NCBI GenBank assembly: GCA_945870925.1
Contig: CAMBTZ010000041.1
Coordinates: 1-11,232, forward strand
DNA length: 11,232 bases
DNA from: Chlamydia trachomatis
Lineage (GTDB): Bacteria > Chlamydiota > Chlamydiia > Chlamydiales > 2-12-FULL-49-11
Reading direction: 5' to 3'
In this document: in pieces, positions 5,509 through 11,232 of the stretch
How the letters are laid out: every line of letters starts with the position of its first letter
Numbering within the stretch: position 1 is the stretch's first letter
The notes under the pieces: generated by a model
The model's database searches: none
Seen by the model: only the letters and a program-made list of their open reading frames with translations
Told to the model about the DNA's origin: nothing
Made by a program: the position numbers and the translations under genes

Positions 5509-6999
5509 TTAATTCCCCCTATATACAAATTCATCAATTGGTATGTGCGCTTCTGGAACATCTCGAAAAACCTTATTTCCAAATTTATCTAAAGCTTGCC
5601 CCTGTTTCATTTCTGATACGTATGGTTTTTTTTGACATTGTAATGGGCTATGAGGCTTTCCAGGCATTACTCTTATGCAGTTCCCTGGATTTTTAGGATC
5701 TATATATTTCATTCCAGCCCCTTTATCAGTAAATTTTACAATATAATTTTCTGGAATGCCTTTTGGTCTTGGGAATGTGGGGAATCCAGCTTCATGAATT
5801 AGATCTCTAGCCATTGCTTCAGGCAGAGCGCCTTTATAGGGTTTCAAGAAGGTTTCGGCCCTTGTGCAGGCATCATAGGATGCTTGCATTTCGGGTGTGA
5901 AATGCTTTAGAGCTTTAACTGTTGCCTGAGCATCAGGCTTTGGTTTTAAAAGAGTTCCGGGAGGCGGGAGTGTGCAATAAGTAAATTGAGCATCTCTTTC
6001 GGCTTTAGCTTCGAGGGCTTCTGGGGAGTAGTTTTCAGATTGCTCGGTTGCAAATATTTGATCAATTCTTTCATGACCTTGAGCTACTAATAGTTGATAA
6101 TTTTCCATTGGAGAATTCATATCAGCCGGAATCACTGCTGCCGGCATGATTTTTTCATTTAGATCGATTATCTCTTGCTGAAGCTTAGGAATAACGGAAG
6201 CTAGTTCGGCTACGCTACTTAATATATCGTGAGTTAGGCATGAACCAAACTCCCTGGCATTATCGCTAAATGATGGATCGACATCCTTGATTTCAAGATC
6301 TTTGACAAATTCGAGATTCTCGAAGATCATCTCTCTAAGAAGATTTGGCTGCGGGGAAGCACCCACTTCCTCACGATCATTTGATGTAATGGCAGTACAA
6401 CCAGTAGCAATTGTTGTAGCGGCAGCAGCAGTCCCTGTCAGAACTACGACTGTGACAACTACAACAACCGCTACTACGACAACGATACCAATGATAATTG
6501 CTTTTCTGTGTTTGTGGGCAAATTTTTTGGTTTTTTTCCAATTGCTTTTATGCGAACTTGTAGAAAGATTGAATTTACTACCAAGATAAGAAGCGAATTC
6601 TCGACTATAAGAGGCAATAGCAGAACTTATGATACCACCGAGTTCAATCTTCAATGAAAGTGAATTCAGAGTAAATAACTGATTGTCTGGAACTAGATCT
6701 ACAATATCTCTATCCAAACTAGAATTAGCTGATCTTTCACCCTCTTTAGCTAAAAGGACTAAAAATCTGTCAATCTTCTCACACTCTGCGCTACTACATC
6801 TCTTTTCTAACTTCCCCGAATCAATTTCATCCAAAAGCCTCACGATCTCATCATAGGACCACAAGTGAAGATCATCCGCCCCCTTCTCTTCCACAATTGA
6901 TTTAGAATGACTTTTAGACTGATAGCCGGACGCATCAAGGAAACTAATAGGCGTCGTAATAAGCAATAGCAAACAAATACATGATCTAAAAAAAGGCAC
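5509..6999 (-). CDS. Secreted polymorphic toxin with C-terminal toxin domain
   Basis: 496 residues, GTG start supported by AAGGAG 11 bases upstream. Order: signal peptide 1-23 (RSCICLLLLITTPISF core); helical scaffold 40-165; Lys/His-rich stretch KKTKKFAHKHRK (155-166); Val-rich membrane segment 167-189; Ala/Thr-rich linker to 200; helical pre-toxin region 215-330 (AREFGSCLTHDIL, YQLLVAQGHERIDQIF); shared junction RDAQFTYCTLPPPGTLLK (335-352); second linker 353-400; toxin domain about 405-496 with GAGMKYIDPKNPGNCIRVMPG, SPLQCQKKPYV, ALDKFGNKV and EAHIPIDEF. The tip resembles domains I recall at the ends of Rhs/polymorphic toxins; RNase activity is plausible but not shown. There are no Rhs or haemagglutinin repeats. 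A small secreted-protein gene precedes it by 85 bases, the immunity gene follows by 3, and an orphan tip sharing the junction lies downstream. Confidence 0.8.
   Translation of the reverse strand: MPFFRSCICLLLLITTPISFLDASGYQSKSHSKSIVEEKGADDLHLWSYDEIVRLLDEIDSGKLEKRCSSAECEKIDRFLVLLAKEGERSANSSLDRDIVDLVPDNQLFTLNSLSLKIELGGIISSAIASYSREFASYLGSKFNLSTSSHKSNWKKTKKFAHKHRKAIIIGIVVVVAVVVVVTVVVLTGTAAAATTIATGCTAITSNDREEVGASPQPNLLREMIFENLEFVKDLEIKDVDPSFSDNAREFGSCLTHDILSSVAELASVIPKLQQEIIDLNEKIMPAAVIPADMNSPMENYQLLVAQGHERIDQIFATEQSENYSPEALEAKAERDAQFTYCTLPPPGTLLKPKPDAQATVKALKHFTPEMQASYDACTRAETFLKPYKGALPEAMARDLIHEAGFPTFPRPKGIPENYIVKFTDKGAGMKYIDPKNPGNCIRVMPGKPHSPLQCQKKPYVSEMKQGQALDKFGNKVFRDVPEAHIPIDEFVYRGN
5945..5997 (-). 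repeat. 53-bp pre-toxin segment repeat, parent-toxin copy
   Basis: Codes for RDAQFTYCTLPPPGTLLK (residues 335-352 of the full toxin). The partner is at 4923-4975, in direct orientation, 1022 bp away. Homologous exchange between the two would remove the present tip and its immunity gene and place the orphan tip on the scaffold. In the present sequence it would meet the TGA at 4919-4921 and so need one further change. Confidence 0.9.
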
Positions 7000-7010
7000 T
7001 CTATTTCTCT

Positions 7011-7016
7011 CTCCTT
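7011..7016 (-). promoter_or_regulatory. Ribosome binding site deciding the toxin GTG start
   Basis: AAGGAG on the minus strand, followed by GAGAG, 11 bases before GTG 6999. No in-frame ATG exists near this position, and the following residues form a clear signal peptide, so GTG 6999 is the preferred start. Confidence 0.6.
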
Positions 7017-7084
7017 GAAAGCCAAAGAGAGTAGTTTAAATATTTAGATTACATCAAGTTGTTTTTCTTGTTTTTTAAATTGAC

Positions 7085-7450
7085 TTAGTCCTGAGTAATG
7101 CTAAAATATGAGCCGCCATAACCGTCGTCTGTTAGTGTTACAAGCAAGGTAATGAATTCTTCTTGATTAAAGAAAATCCATTTTTGAAGTTTAGTACCTT
7201 TAGGTAAGCTTATATCATCTTCTTTTTTAATAAAAAGTCGATAATCAGAACGAACATTTTTTAAAAATCCTGCTGCAGAATCGATGATATCTGCAAATAA
7301 TTGAACAGAAATTGGCTCATCATTTGAAGCTGATATTATAGAAATATCAGAATGAATTTTATCATCAGCCTGCAAACTAAAGATTGAGGTTACTAGAAAA
7401 ATAGATAATAGTAGTGATAGATGATAGATTTCTTTTATAAATGATCGCAC
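7085..7450 (-). CDS. Small secreted protein of unknown function, toxin-linked
   Basis: 121 residues, not recognised. GTG start at 7450; an overlapping ATG one frame away (7450-7452) gives only a few codons, and AGGGA lies about 12 bases upstream of the GTG. Residues 1-28 are a signal peptide (RSFIKEIYHLSLLLSIFLV core, cut likely after SLQA). The mature part is about 93 residues, with SAAGFLKNVRSDYRLFIKKE, a beta-rich middle (LQKWIFFNQEEFITLLVTL) and the end DDGYGGSYFSITQD. It has no cysteines in the mature part. It lies 85 bases upstream of the secreted toxin on the same strand, with a GTG start and signal peptide like it. This could mean a secretion partner or accessory factor, but that rests on position only. 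Confidence 0.65.
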   Translation of the reverse strand: MRSFIKEIYHLSLLLSIFLVTSIFSLQADDKIHSDISIISASNDEPISVQLFADIIDSAAGFLKNVRSDYRLFIKKEDDISLPKGTKLQKWIFFNQEEFITLLVTLTDDGYGGSYFSITQD

Positions 7451-7533
7451 ATGAAGCTATTTCCCTATTTTTTTCAGGGCATGATAACTTCTCATCCACT
7501 ATAATTACAATTCTTTAAATAAATAAGCAGACT

Positions 7534-8592
7534 TTATGGAACGACAGAGATGTCGGGGCATGAGTAGACGTCTTGGATTGCGTGCAAGAGTTTTACTCCG
7601 TCTTTCATTGGTTTTTGAAAGGCTTTGCGTCCGGAGATTAGACCCATACCACCGGCTCTTTTATTTATGATTGCCGTGCGAACTGCGTCTTTGAGATCGT
7701 TTTTTCCAGAAGCTCCGCCTGAATTGATAAGGCCGGCTCTGCCCATATAGCAGTTAGCTACTTGGTATCTTGTTAGGTCGATGGGATGGTCAGAAGTAAG
7801 TTCCGAGTATACTCTATCGTCTGTTTTTCCAAATTTGAGAGCTTTAAATCCGCCATTATTTTCGGGCAGTTTTTGTTTTATAATATCTGCTTGAAGAGTA
7901 ACGCCTAGATGATTTGCTTGTCCTGTTAGGTCGGCTGAAAGGTGGTAATCGACGCCGTCTTTATTGAAGGCCGGATTTCTGAGGTAACACCATAGAACCG
8001 TTGCCATGCCAACTTCGTGGGCTATTTCGAATGCGTGTGCAATTTCAACAATTTGACGAGCGCTTTCAGGAGATCCAAAATAGATGGTTGCCCCTATAGC
8101 TGCAGCACCTAGTTCGTAAGCCTCTTTAATGGTACCAAATAGAATTTGGTCATGTCTATTTGGATACGATAGAAACTCGTTATGATTAATTTTTACAATG
8201 AATGGGATTTTATGGGCGTATTTTCTTGCAACGCTACCAAGAACTCCAAATGTGCTAGCAACAGCATTGCAACCGCCATCAATTGCGAGTTTTATAATAT
8301 TTTCAGGGTCAAAGTAAATAGGATTTGCAGCAAAGGAGGCGCCGGCCGAATGTTCTATTCCTTGGTCTACAGGCAAAACAGATAGATAACCAGTTCGGGA
8401 AAGTCTACCGTGATCAAAGATTGCTTGTAGATTTTGTAGTACTCGATTATTTCGATTTGATGGGAGGAAAATGCGGTCAATAAAATCGGGTCCGGGAAGA
8501 TGGAGCAGCTCTTTTGAGATTTTACATTTTTTAAAATCCATTACGTATTCGAGTTCATCACCTAAAATCATCTCAAGCTCTTGAAAAATCAT
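7534..8592 (-). CDS. fbaB: Fructose-bisphosphate aldolase class I, FbaB/DhnA type
   Basis: Cytosolic glycolytic/gluconeogenic enzyme that splits fructose-1,6-bisphosphate into two triose phosphates through a Schiff base. The 352 residues are nearly collinear with E. coli FbaB (350). Conserved blocks are [20 protein letters not shown] (about 70-89), [77 protein letters not shown] (235-248), [17 protein letters not shown] and [11 protein letters not shown]. Lys239 in ADIIKQK is the expected Schiff-base residue by comparison with the family. Start: AAGGGGTGG lies a few bases before ATG 8592, and the N-terminal length to LPG matches E. coli within two residues. It follows the sugar porter by 38 bases with no terminator, so the two form an operon. 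Confidence 0.96.
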   Translation of the reverse strand: MIFQELEMILGDELEYVMDFKKCKISKELLHLPGPDFIDRIFLPSNRNNRVLQNLQAIFDHGRLSRTGYLSVLPVDQGIEHSAGASFAANPIYFDPENIIKLAIDGGCNAVASTFGVLGSVARKYAHKIPFIVKINHNEFLSYPNRHDQILFGTIKEAYELGAAAIGATIYFGSPESARQIVEIAHAFEIAHEVGMATVLWCYLRNPAFNKDGVDYHLSADLTGQANHLGVTLQADIIKQKLPENNGGFKALKFGKTDDRVYSELTSDHPIDLTRYQVANCYMGRAGLINSGGASGKNDLKDAVRTAIINKRAGGMGLISGRKAFQKPMKDGVKLLHAIQDVYSCPDISVVP

Positions 8593-8630
8593 AATCCACC
8601 CCTTTTTGTATTAACTATATCTAACTGTTT

Positions 8631-9854
8631 TTATTTTTGCCAATATTCCTGAATTTCTTCTAAAGTTTTTCCTTTTGTCTCGGGAACAAAGAAATAGACA
8701 AAGAGAAATGCAAGAAAACTCATTAGAGAAAATATATAAAATGTTCCGTTAATCCCTGTAATTTCAACTAAAAATAGGAATAGCCATGAAACAATCAATG
8801 AAGACCCCCAATTCACAAAAAGAGCTAGTGAAACAGCTTTTCCTCTAATTTCTAAAGGAAAAATTTCTGCCGTTAGCACCCATACCACAGGCCCTAGGCT
8901 GATTCCAAAGAAAATAATATAGAGGATCATTCCCCCTATTGCAAAAAAACTATTAGAAAAGAATATAGCCATCAAGAGTAGTGAACCAAACATACCCGGA
9001 ATTCCAATTAGCAGGAGGGTTCTTCTCCCCCATCGATCAATTTGTGTCATAGTAAAAAGTGCTGTTACAACGTTTAAAACCCCAAGAAGCGATGTTGCGA
9101 CAAGCTTACTACATAGATCTGTAATTCCTGCATGATGAAATATTTCAGGCGCATAACAAATAATTGCGTTAATTCCTGTAATTTGTTGAAAAACGGATAG
9201 TAAAACACCAATGATAAGAGCCTTCTTTAACCCGCCATGAAAAAGCTCTCTTATTGAAGATCTTTTTTGCTTCACTTCTGCTTGAGAAGCTAGCCAACTA
9301 GGGCTTTCTTGAATAAAAAAAATTAATCCAAGCGCTATAAGAGCAAATCCTGCACTTATACTAACAGCAATTCTCCAGCTCTGAAGCTTAAATAAGCATA
9401 AATTTGTAATGTATGAAATCATTATTCCAAGAGTTATTGCAACCTGAAATAAAGAGATCATTCTTCCCCTATATTCCGGCTTAGACATTTCAGCAAGATA
9501 TACAGGGACTACCATTGAAGTAATTCCGATACCGATGCCCACTAAAAACCGGAACAATAAAAGCTCAGGAAAAACTTTTGTCATGCTTGAAAAAAGACTT
9601 CCGACAAGCAAAAAAAGAGCAGCAAGTAAGATAGCCTTTTTTCTGCCATAAGCATCTGCCACATAACCACCTCCTAATATACCCACCATAGCCCCAATAA
9701 TAACAAGACAGACAAAGAGACTCTTGCTTGCAGAGGTCATATCGAACTCGCCTGCTAAAAAAATCATAACACCTGAAGCAACACTTATTGGATAACTAAG
9801 TAAAATCCCGAACATAATCGCTATTCCAATCACCGCAATCAATTTTCTTTTCAT
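8631..9854 (-). CDS. MFS sugar porter family transporter
   Basis: Inner-membrane proton-coupled or facilitative sugar transporter, 12 predicted helices. Sugar-porter signatures: VADAYGRKK after helix 2, FRFLVGIGIGITSMVVPVYLAEM with PEYRGR (helix 4-5 loop), QQITGINAIICYAPEIF in helix 7, DRWGRRTLL (helix 8-9 loop), WVLTAEIFPLEIRGKA after helix 10, and FVPETKGKTLEEIQ at the C-terminus. I start at ATG 9854 (407 residues), because AGGTG lies 5 bases before it. The upstream in-frame ATG 9890 has AGG touching the start codon and would add a non-membrane leader of 12 residues. The protein is about 60 residues shorter than AraE or XylE, mostly in the central cytosolic loop. Sugar identity is unknown; glucose or another hexose is plausible given fbaB downstream. 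Confidence 0.9.
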   Translation of the reverse strand: MKRKLIAVIGIAIMFGILLSYPISVASGVMIFLAGEFDMTSASKSLFVCLVIIGAMVGILGGGYVADAYGRKKAILLAALFLLVGSLFSSMTKVFPELLLFRFLVGIGIGITSMVVPVYLAEMSKPEYRGRMISLFQVAITLGIMISYITNLCLFKLQSWRIAVSISAGFALIALGLIFFIQESPSWLASQAEVKQKRSSIRELFHGGLKKALIIGVLLSVFQQITGINAIICYAPEIFHHAGITDLCSKLVATSLLGVLNVVTALFTMTQIDRWGRRTLLLIGIPGMFGSLLLMAIFFSNSFFAIGGMILYIIFFGISLGPVVWVLTAEIFPLEIRGKAVSLALFVNWGSSLIVSWLFLFLVEITGINGTFYIFSLMSFLAFLFVYFFVPETKGKTLEEIQEYWQK

Positions 9855-9859
9855 ATGAA

Positions 9860-9876
9860 CACCTAATTTGTTAGGT
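9860..9876 (-). promoter_or_regulatory. Hairpin enclosing the porter's ribosome binding site
   Basis: On the minus strand ACCTAA, loop CAAA, TTAGGT form a perfect 6-bp stem at 9861-9876. The AGGTG ribosome binding site (9860-9864) of ATG 9854 occupies the 3' arm of the stem. This geometry could limit translation until the helix opens. Folding was judged by eye. Confidence 0.45.
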
Positions 9877-9956
9877 CTAAAATACTGCATCCTATTTTGT
9901 GCCGCAATCGTTTCTTTTTTAAAAAAACATGGTTCCTCAAAACAGATTTTGTTATG

Positions 9957-9978
9957 AACTATAATAATATTTATAGTT
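9957..9978. repeat. Dyad AACTATAA-N6-TTATAGTT in divergent promoter region
   Basis: Eight perfectly complementary positions around a 6-base centre. A looser outer pairing of GTTAT (9951-9955) with ATAAC (9984-9988) extends it. A direct repeat TTTTGTTAT occurs at 9947-9955 and 9977-9985, exactly 30 bases apart, about three helical turns. It lies between the divergent porter and plus-strand genes, where a regulator could act on both. Confidence 0.5.
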
Positions 9979-9990
9979 TTGTTATAACAA
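9964..9990 (-). promoter_or_regulatory. Candidate promoter of the porter-fbaB operon
   Basis: Minus-strand TTGTTA (9990-9985) is the second half of the palindrome at 9979-9990 and is followed after 15 bases by TATTAT (9969-9964). The 15-base spacer is short, so this is a weak candidate. It mirrors the plus-strand promoter, which uses the other half of the same palindrome as its -35. The transcript would carry a leader of roughly 100 bases including the ribosome-site hairpin. Confidence 0.3.
9979..9990. promoter_or_regulatory. Perfect 12-bp palindrome, candidate operator
   Basis: TTGTTATAACAA is fully self-complementary and overlaps the -35 hexamers proposed for both divergent promoters. Such a position would let one bound dimer block both directions. 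No regulator gene is adjacent in the window. Confidence 0.45.
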
Positions 9991-10005
9991 CCGGTATGGT
10001 ATAAT
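9979..10005 (+). promoter_or_regulatory. Extended -10 promoter of the gene at 10013
   Basis: TATAAT at 10000-10005 is the perfect consensus and is preceded by TGG (extended -10). A TTGTTA -35 lies at 9979-9984 with a 15-base spacer. Transcription should begin at about 10012-10013, which coincides with the ATG of the following gene. Confidence 0.6.
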
Positions 10006-10012
10006 CATTTCT

Positions 10013-11232
10013 ATGGAAATATCACCACCTATAATAAGCAGTAGTTTACATCAATATACACCTTTGTGCACCCCTTCACGCTCATTATTTGATTCTTTGT
10101 TTAACAAGCTGTGCGTTAACAGTTTAGAGCGTTTTGACAGAGTGGTCATAAGAGACGCTTGTGAAGCCGTTATTAAGCCTATTCTTGAATCGGCAGAAAT
10201 ATTGCAAGCTCCGTGGGTTCCTGATAGCGTAAAAAGTTTATTTGAAAATTCTTTAATAACAAGATCCATTGATGACTTATTAGCTGCTTTTCAAGATGAT
10301 AAACTCCAACTTGTATGGCATGTTAATGATAGCGTTGTTTTGAATTGGAGTAGAGCGAGTTGTTTATTGCCTTGGTCGCTCGTGGTTATATCGAAACCAA
10401 GTGATGAAATTGCGAATATTCCAAAAATTACTGGCGGCATCGTATCCCTTGGAATAACTTACATAACTAAAGATGAGATAGTTAGTGAATGGACAGACGG
10501 GATGAAGACTCGTATTGATCCGGTTATTCTAAGCTATACAAATCTACCCAAAAATCATGCATCTATCGATTGGTTAACAGCTATAAAGGCGGCTGCTATG
10601 GAGACTGAGAGCGTTAAACCTGCGCTTTTTGCGCCTTTAGAGGTCTATAGAGTGCATTCAAATGCATTACCTTTTAAGGATGATGAAGCAGGTTATCTAA
10701 AAAGATTTATGACTAAATCAAGAAATGAATCAGCTTCTTGGTGGCTAATCAAAGCTTGGATGCGTCATCATTTACCACGAGATGATTATAAGCTATTTCA
10801 TTTTATTAATCGCTATTCTCTAGCAACTTCAAGTGAAGAGGCTGTATCTACAGAAGTTTTAAAAAAGCTCCTTCGCTCTCTTCTAAAAGAGAAGTTTTTT
10901 TTACCAAAAGAGGAACGCAATCTAATAGAAGGCCGCCTTAAAGAAGGGATAGAATCTATACAGCCAGCTCTTGAAGTCGCGTTATCAACCCGCCCCCTCA
11001 TGCCGGACCGTCCGATTTTAGCTAATTTTTTTCAACCTCAGAGATCCTTTTATTTTCCAGCAACACAAAGCAGCAAGGACCCTCAAGATCACAATTTATT
11101 AAGTTACCCCTATCAATGGGGTGAACATCACGAATATGAATTTCACTTACCTCCAATTACTGATAGTGCATGGATGATAGATGCTAGTTTACCAATCGAT
11201 AAAAAGCTGGAACAAATAGAAGGGATTGTAAG
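10013..11232 (+). CDS. Unrecognised large protein, 3' end outside window
   Basis: ATG at 10013 opens a frame of 406 codons with no stop to the window edge. Not recognised. N-terminus MEISPPIISSSLHQYTPLCT is Ser/Pro-rich with no signal peptide. No membrane segment is seen in the visible part, so it is probably soluble. It is rich in aromatic and charged residues (CLLPWSLVVISKP, SASWWLIKAWMRHHLP, FHFINRY) and has a Lys/Glu-rich helix at about residues 284-310 (LLKEKFFLPKEERNLIEGRL). No catalytic motif is evident. No ribosome binding site precedes the ATG and the perfect -10 box ends 7 bases before it, suggesting a leaderless message. A lineage-specific cytosolic or effector-type protein is possible but unsupported. 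Base composition does not differ visibly from its neighbours. Confidence 0.75.
   Translation, partial: MEISPPIISSSLHQYTPLCTPSRSLFDSLFNKLCVNSLERFDRVVIRDACEAVIKPILESAEILQAPWVPDSVKSLFENSLITRSIDDLLAAFQDDKLQLVWHVNDSVVLNWSRASCLLPWSLVVISKPSDEIANIPKITGGIVSLGITYITKDEIVSEWTDGMKTRIDPVILSYTNLPKNHASIDWLTAIKAAAMETESVKPALFAPLEVYRVHSNALPFKDDEAGYLKRFMTKSRNESASWWLIKAWMRHHLPRDDYKLFHFINRYSLATSSEEAVSTEVLKKLLRSLLKEKFFLPKEERNLIEGRLKEGIESIQPALEVALSTRPLMPDRPILANFFQPQRSFYFPATQSSKDPQDHNLLSYPYQWGEHHEYEFHLPPITDSAWMIDASLPIDKKLEQIEGIV

Noticed and set aside
6287..6589. Plus-strand Val/Thr-rich reading frame
   Set aside because: Antisense shadow of the toxin's Val-rich membrane segment, with no ribosome binding site.
7054..7078. 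CAAG...CTTG plus T-run near the small secreted gene
   Set aside because: Four-base stem only, and the T-run is on the strand opposite to the genes.
7470..7490. CCCT-A/T run-AGGG as a terminator for fbaB
   Set aside because: Only four base pairs; no U-tract follows on the minus strand.
10051..10269. Minus-strand 72-codon frame, and a similar one at 10813-11001
   Set aside because: Both lie antisense within the long plus-strand frame from 10013 and lack start signals.
1..11232. CRISPR arrays, tRNA, rRNA, transposase genes
   Set aside because: None seen on either strand. The only repeats are the toxin-locus repeats and the two MITE-like copies.

Overview
The window is AT-rich, gene-dense bacterial DNA. 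It most likely comes from an environmental member of the Chlamydiota (Parachlamydia/Waddlia-like). That assignment is an inference. It rests on an FbaB/DhnA-type class I aldolase beside a sugar porter, and on a secreted toxin whose N-terminal half (signal peptide, Val-rich membrane segment, a pre-toxin domain) resembles proteins I remember from that group. No rRNA, tRNA or 16S is present to settle it.

Positions 1-4021, plus strand, are housekeeping. The 3' end of a SAM-dependent methyltransferase is followed after one base by glmS (glucosamine-6-phosphate synthase). glmS overlaps an AsmA-like membrane-anchored protein by an ATGA, so these three form one transcription unit that feeds UDP-GlcNAc and envelope synthesis. 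wrbA follows with its own promoter.

Positions 4022-7450, minus strand, are an accessory island and the main interest. In transcription order it holds: a small secreted protein (GTG start); a 496-residue polymorphic toxin with signal peptide, membrane segment and C-terminal toxin domain (GTG start); its tightly coupled immunity gene; a badly decayed remnant of another toxin tip; a 53-bp copy of the parent toxin's pre-toxin segment leading into an orphan alternative toxin tip; and a second, intact immunity gene. The orphan tip is cut 11 codons before its end by a 167-bp MITE-like element. Removing the element restores a perfect reading frame. A second, diverged copy of the element lies in inverted orientation just beyond the second immunity gene. 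The arrangement matches toxin diversification by recombination between a short shared segment and downstream orphan cassettes, as known for CDI and Rhs systems, but on a different, non-Rhs secreted scaffold.

Positions 7534-9854, minus strand, hold an operon of an MFS sugar porter followed by fbaB. It is driven from an intergenic region (9855-10012) with a 12-bp perfect palindrome, a further dyad and a direct repeat. The porter's ribosome binding site is folded into a hairpin.

From 10013 to the window end, plus strand, a reading frame of at least 406 codons runs off the edge. Its product is not recognised. Its ATG lies about 7 bases after a perfect extended -10 box, which suggests a leaderless transcript. 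No stretch over 300 bases is left without a gene.
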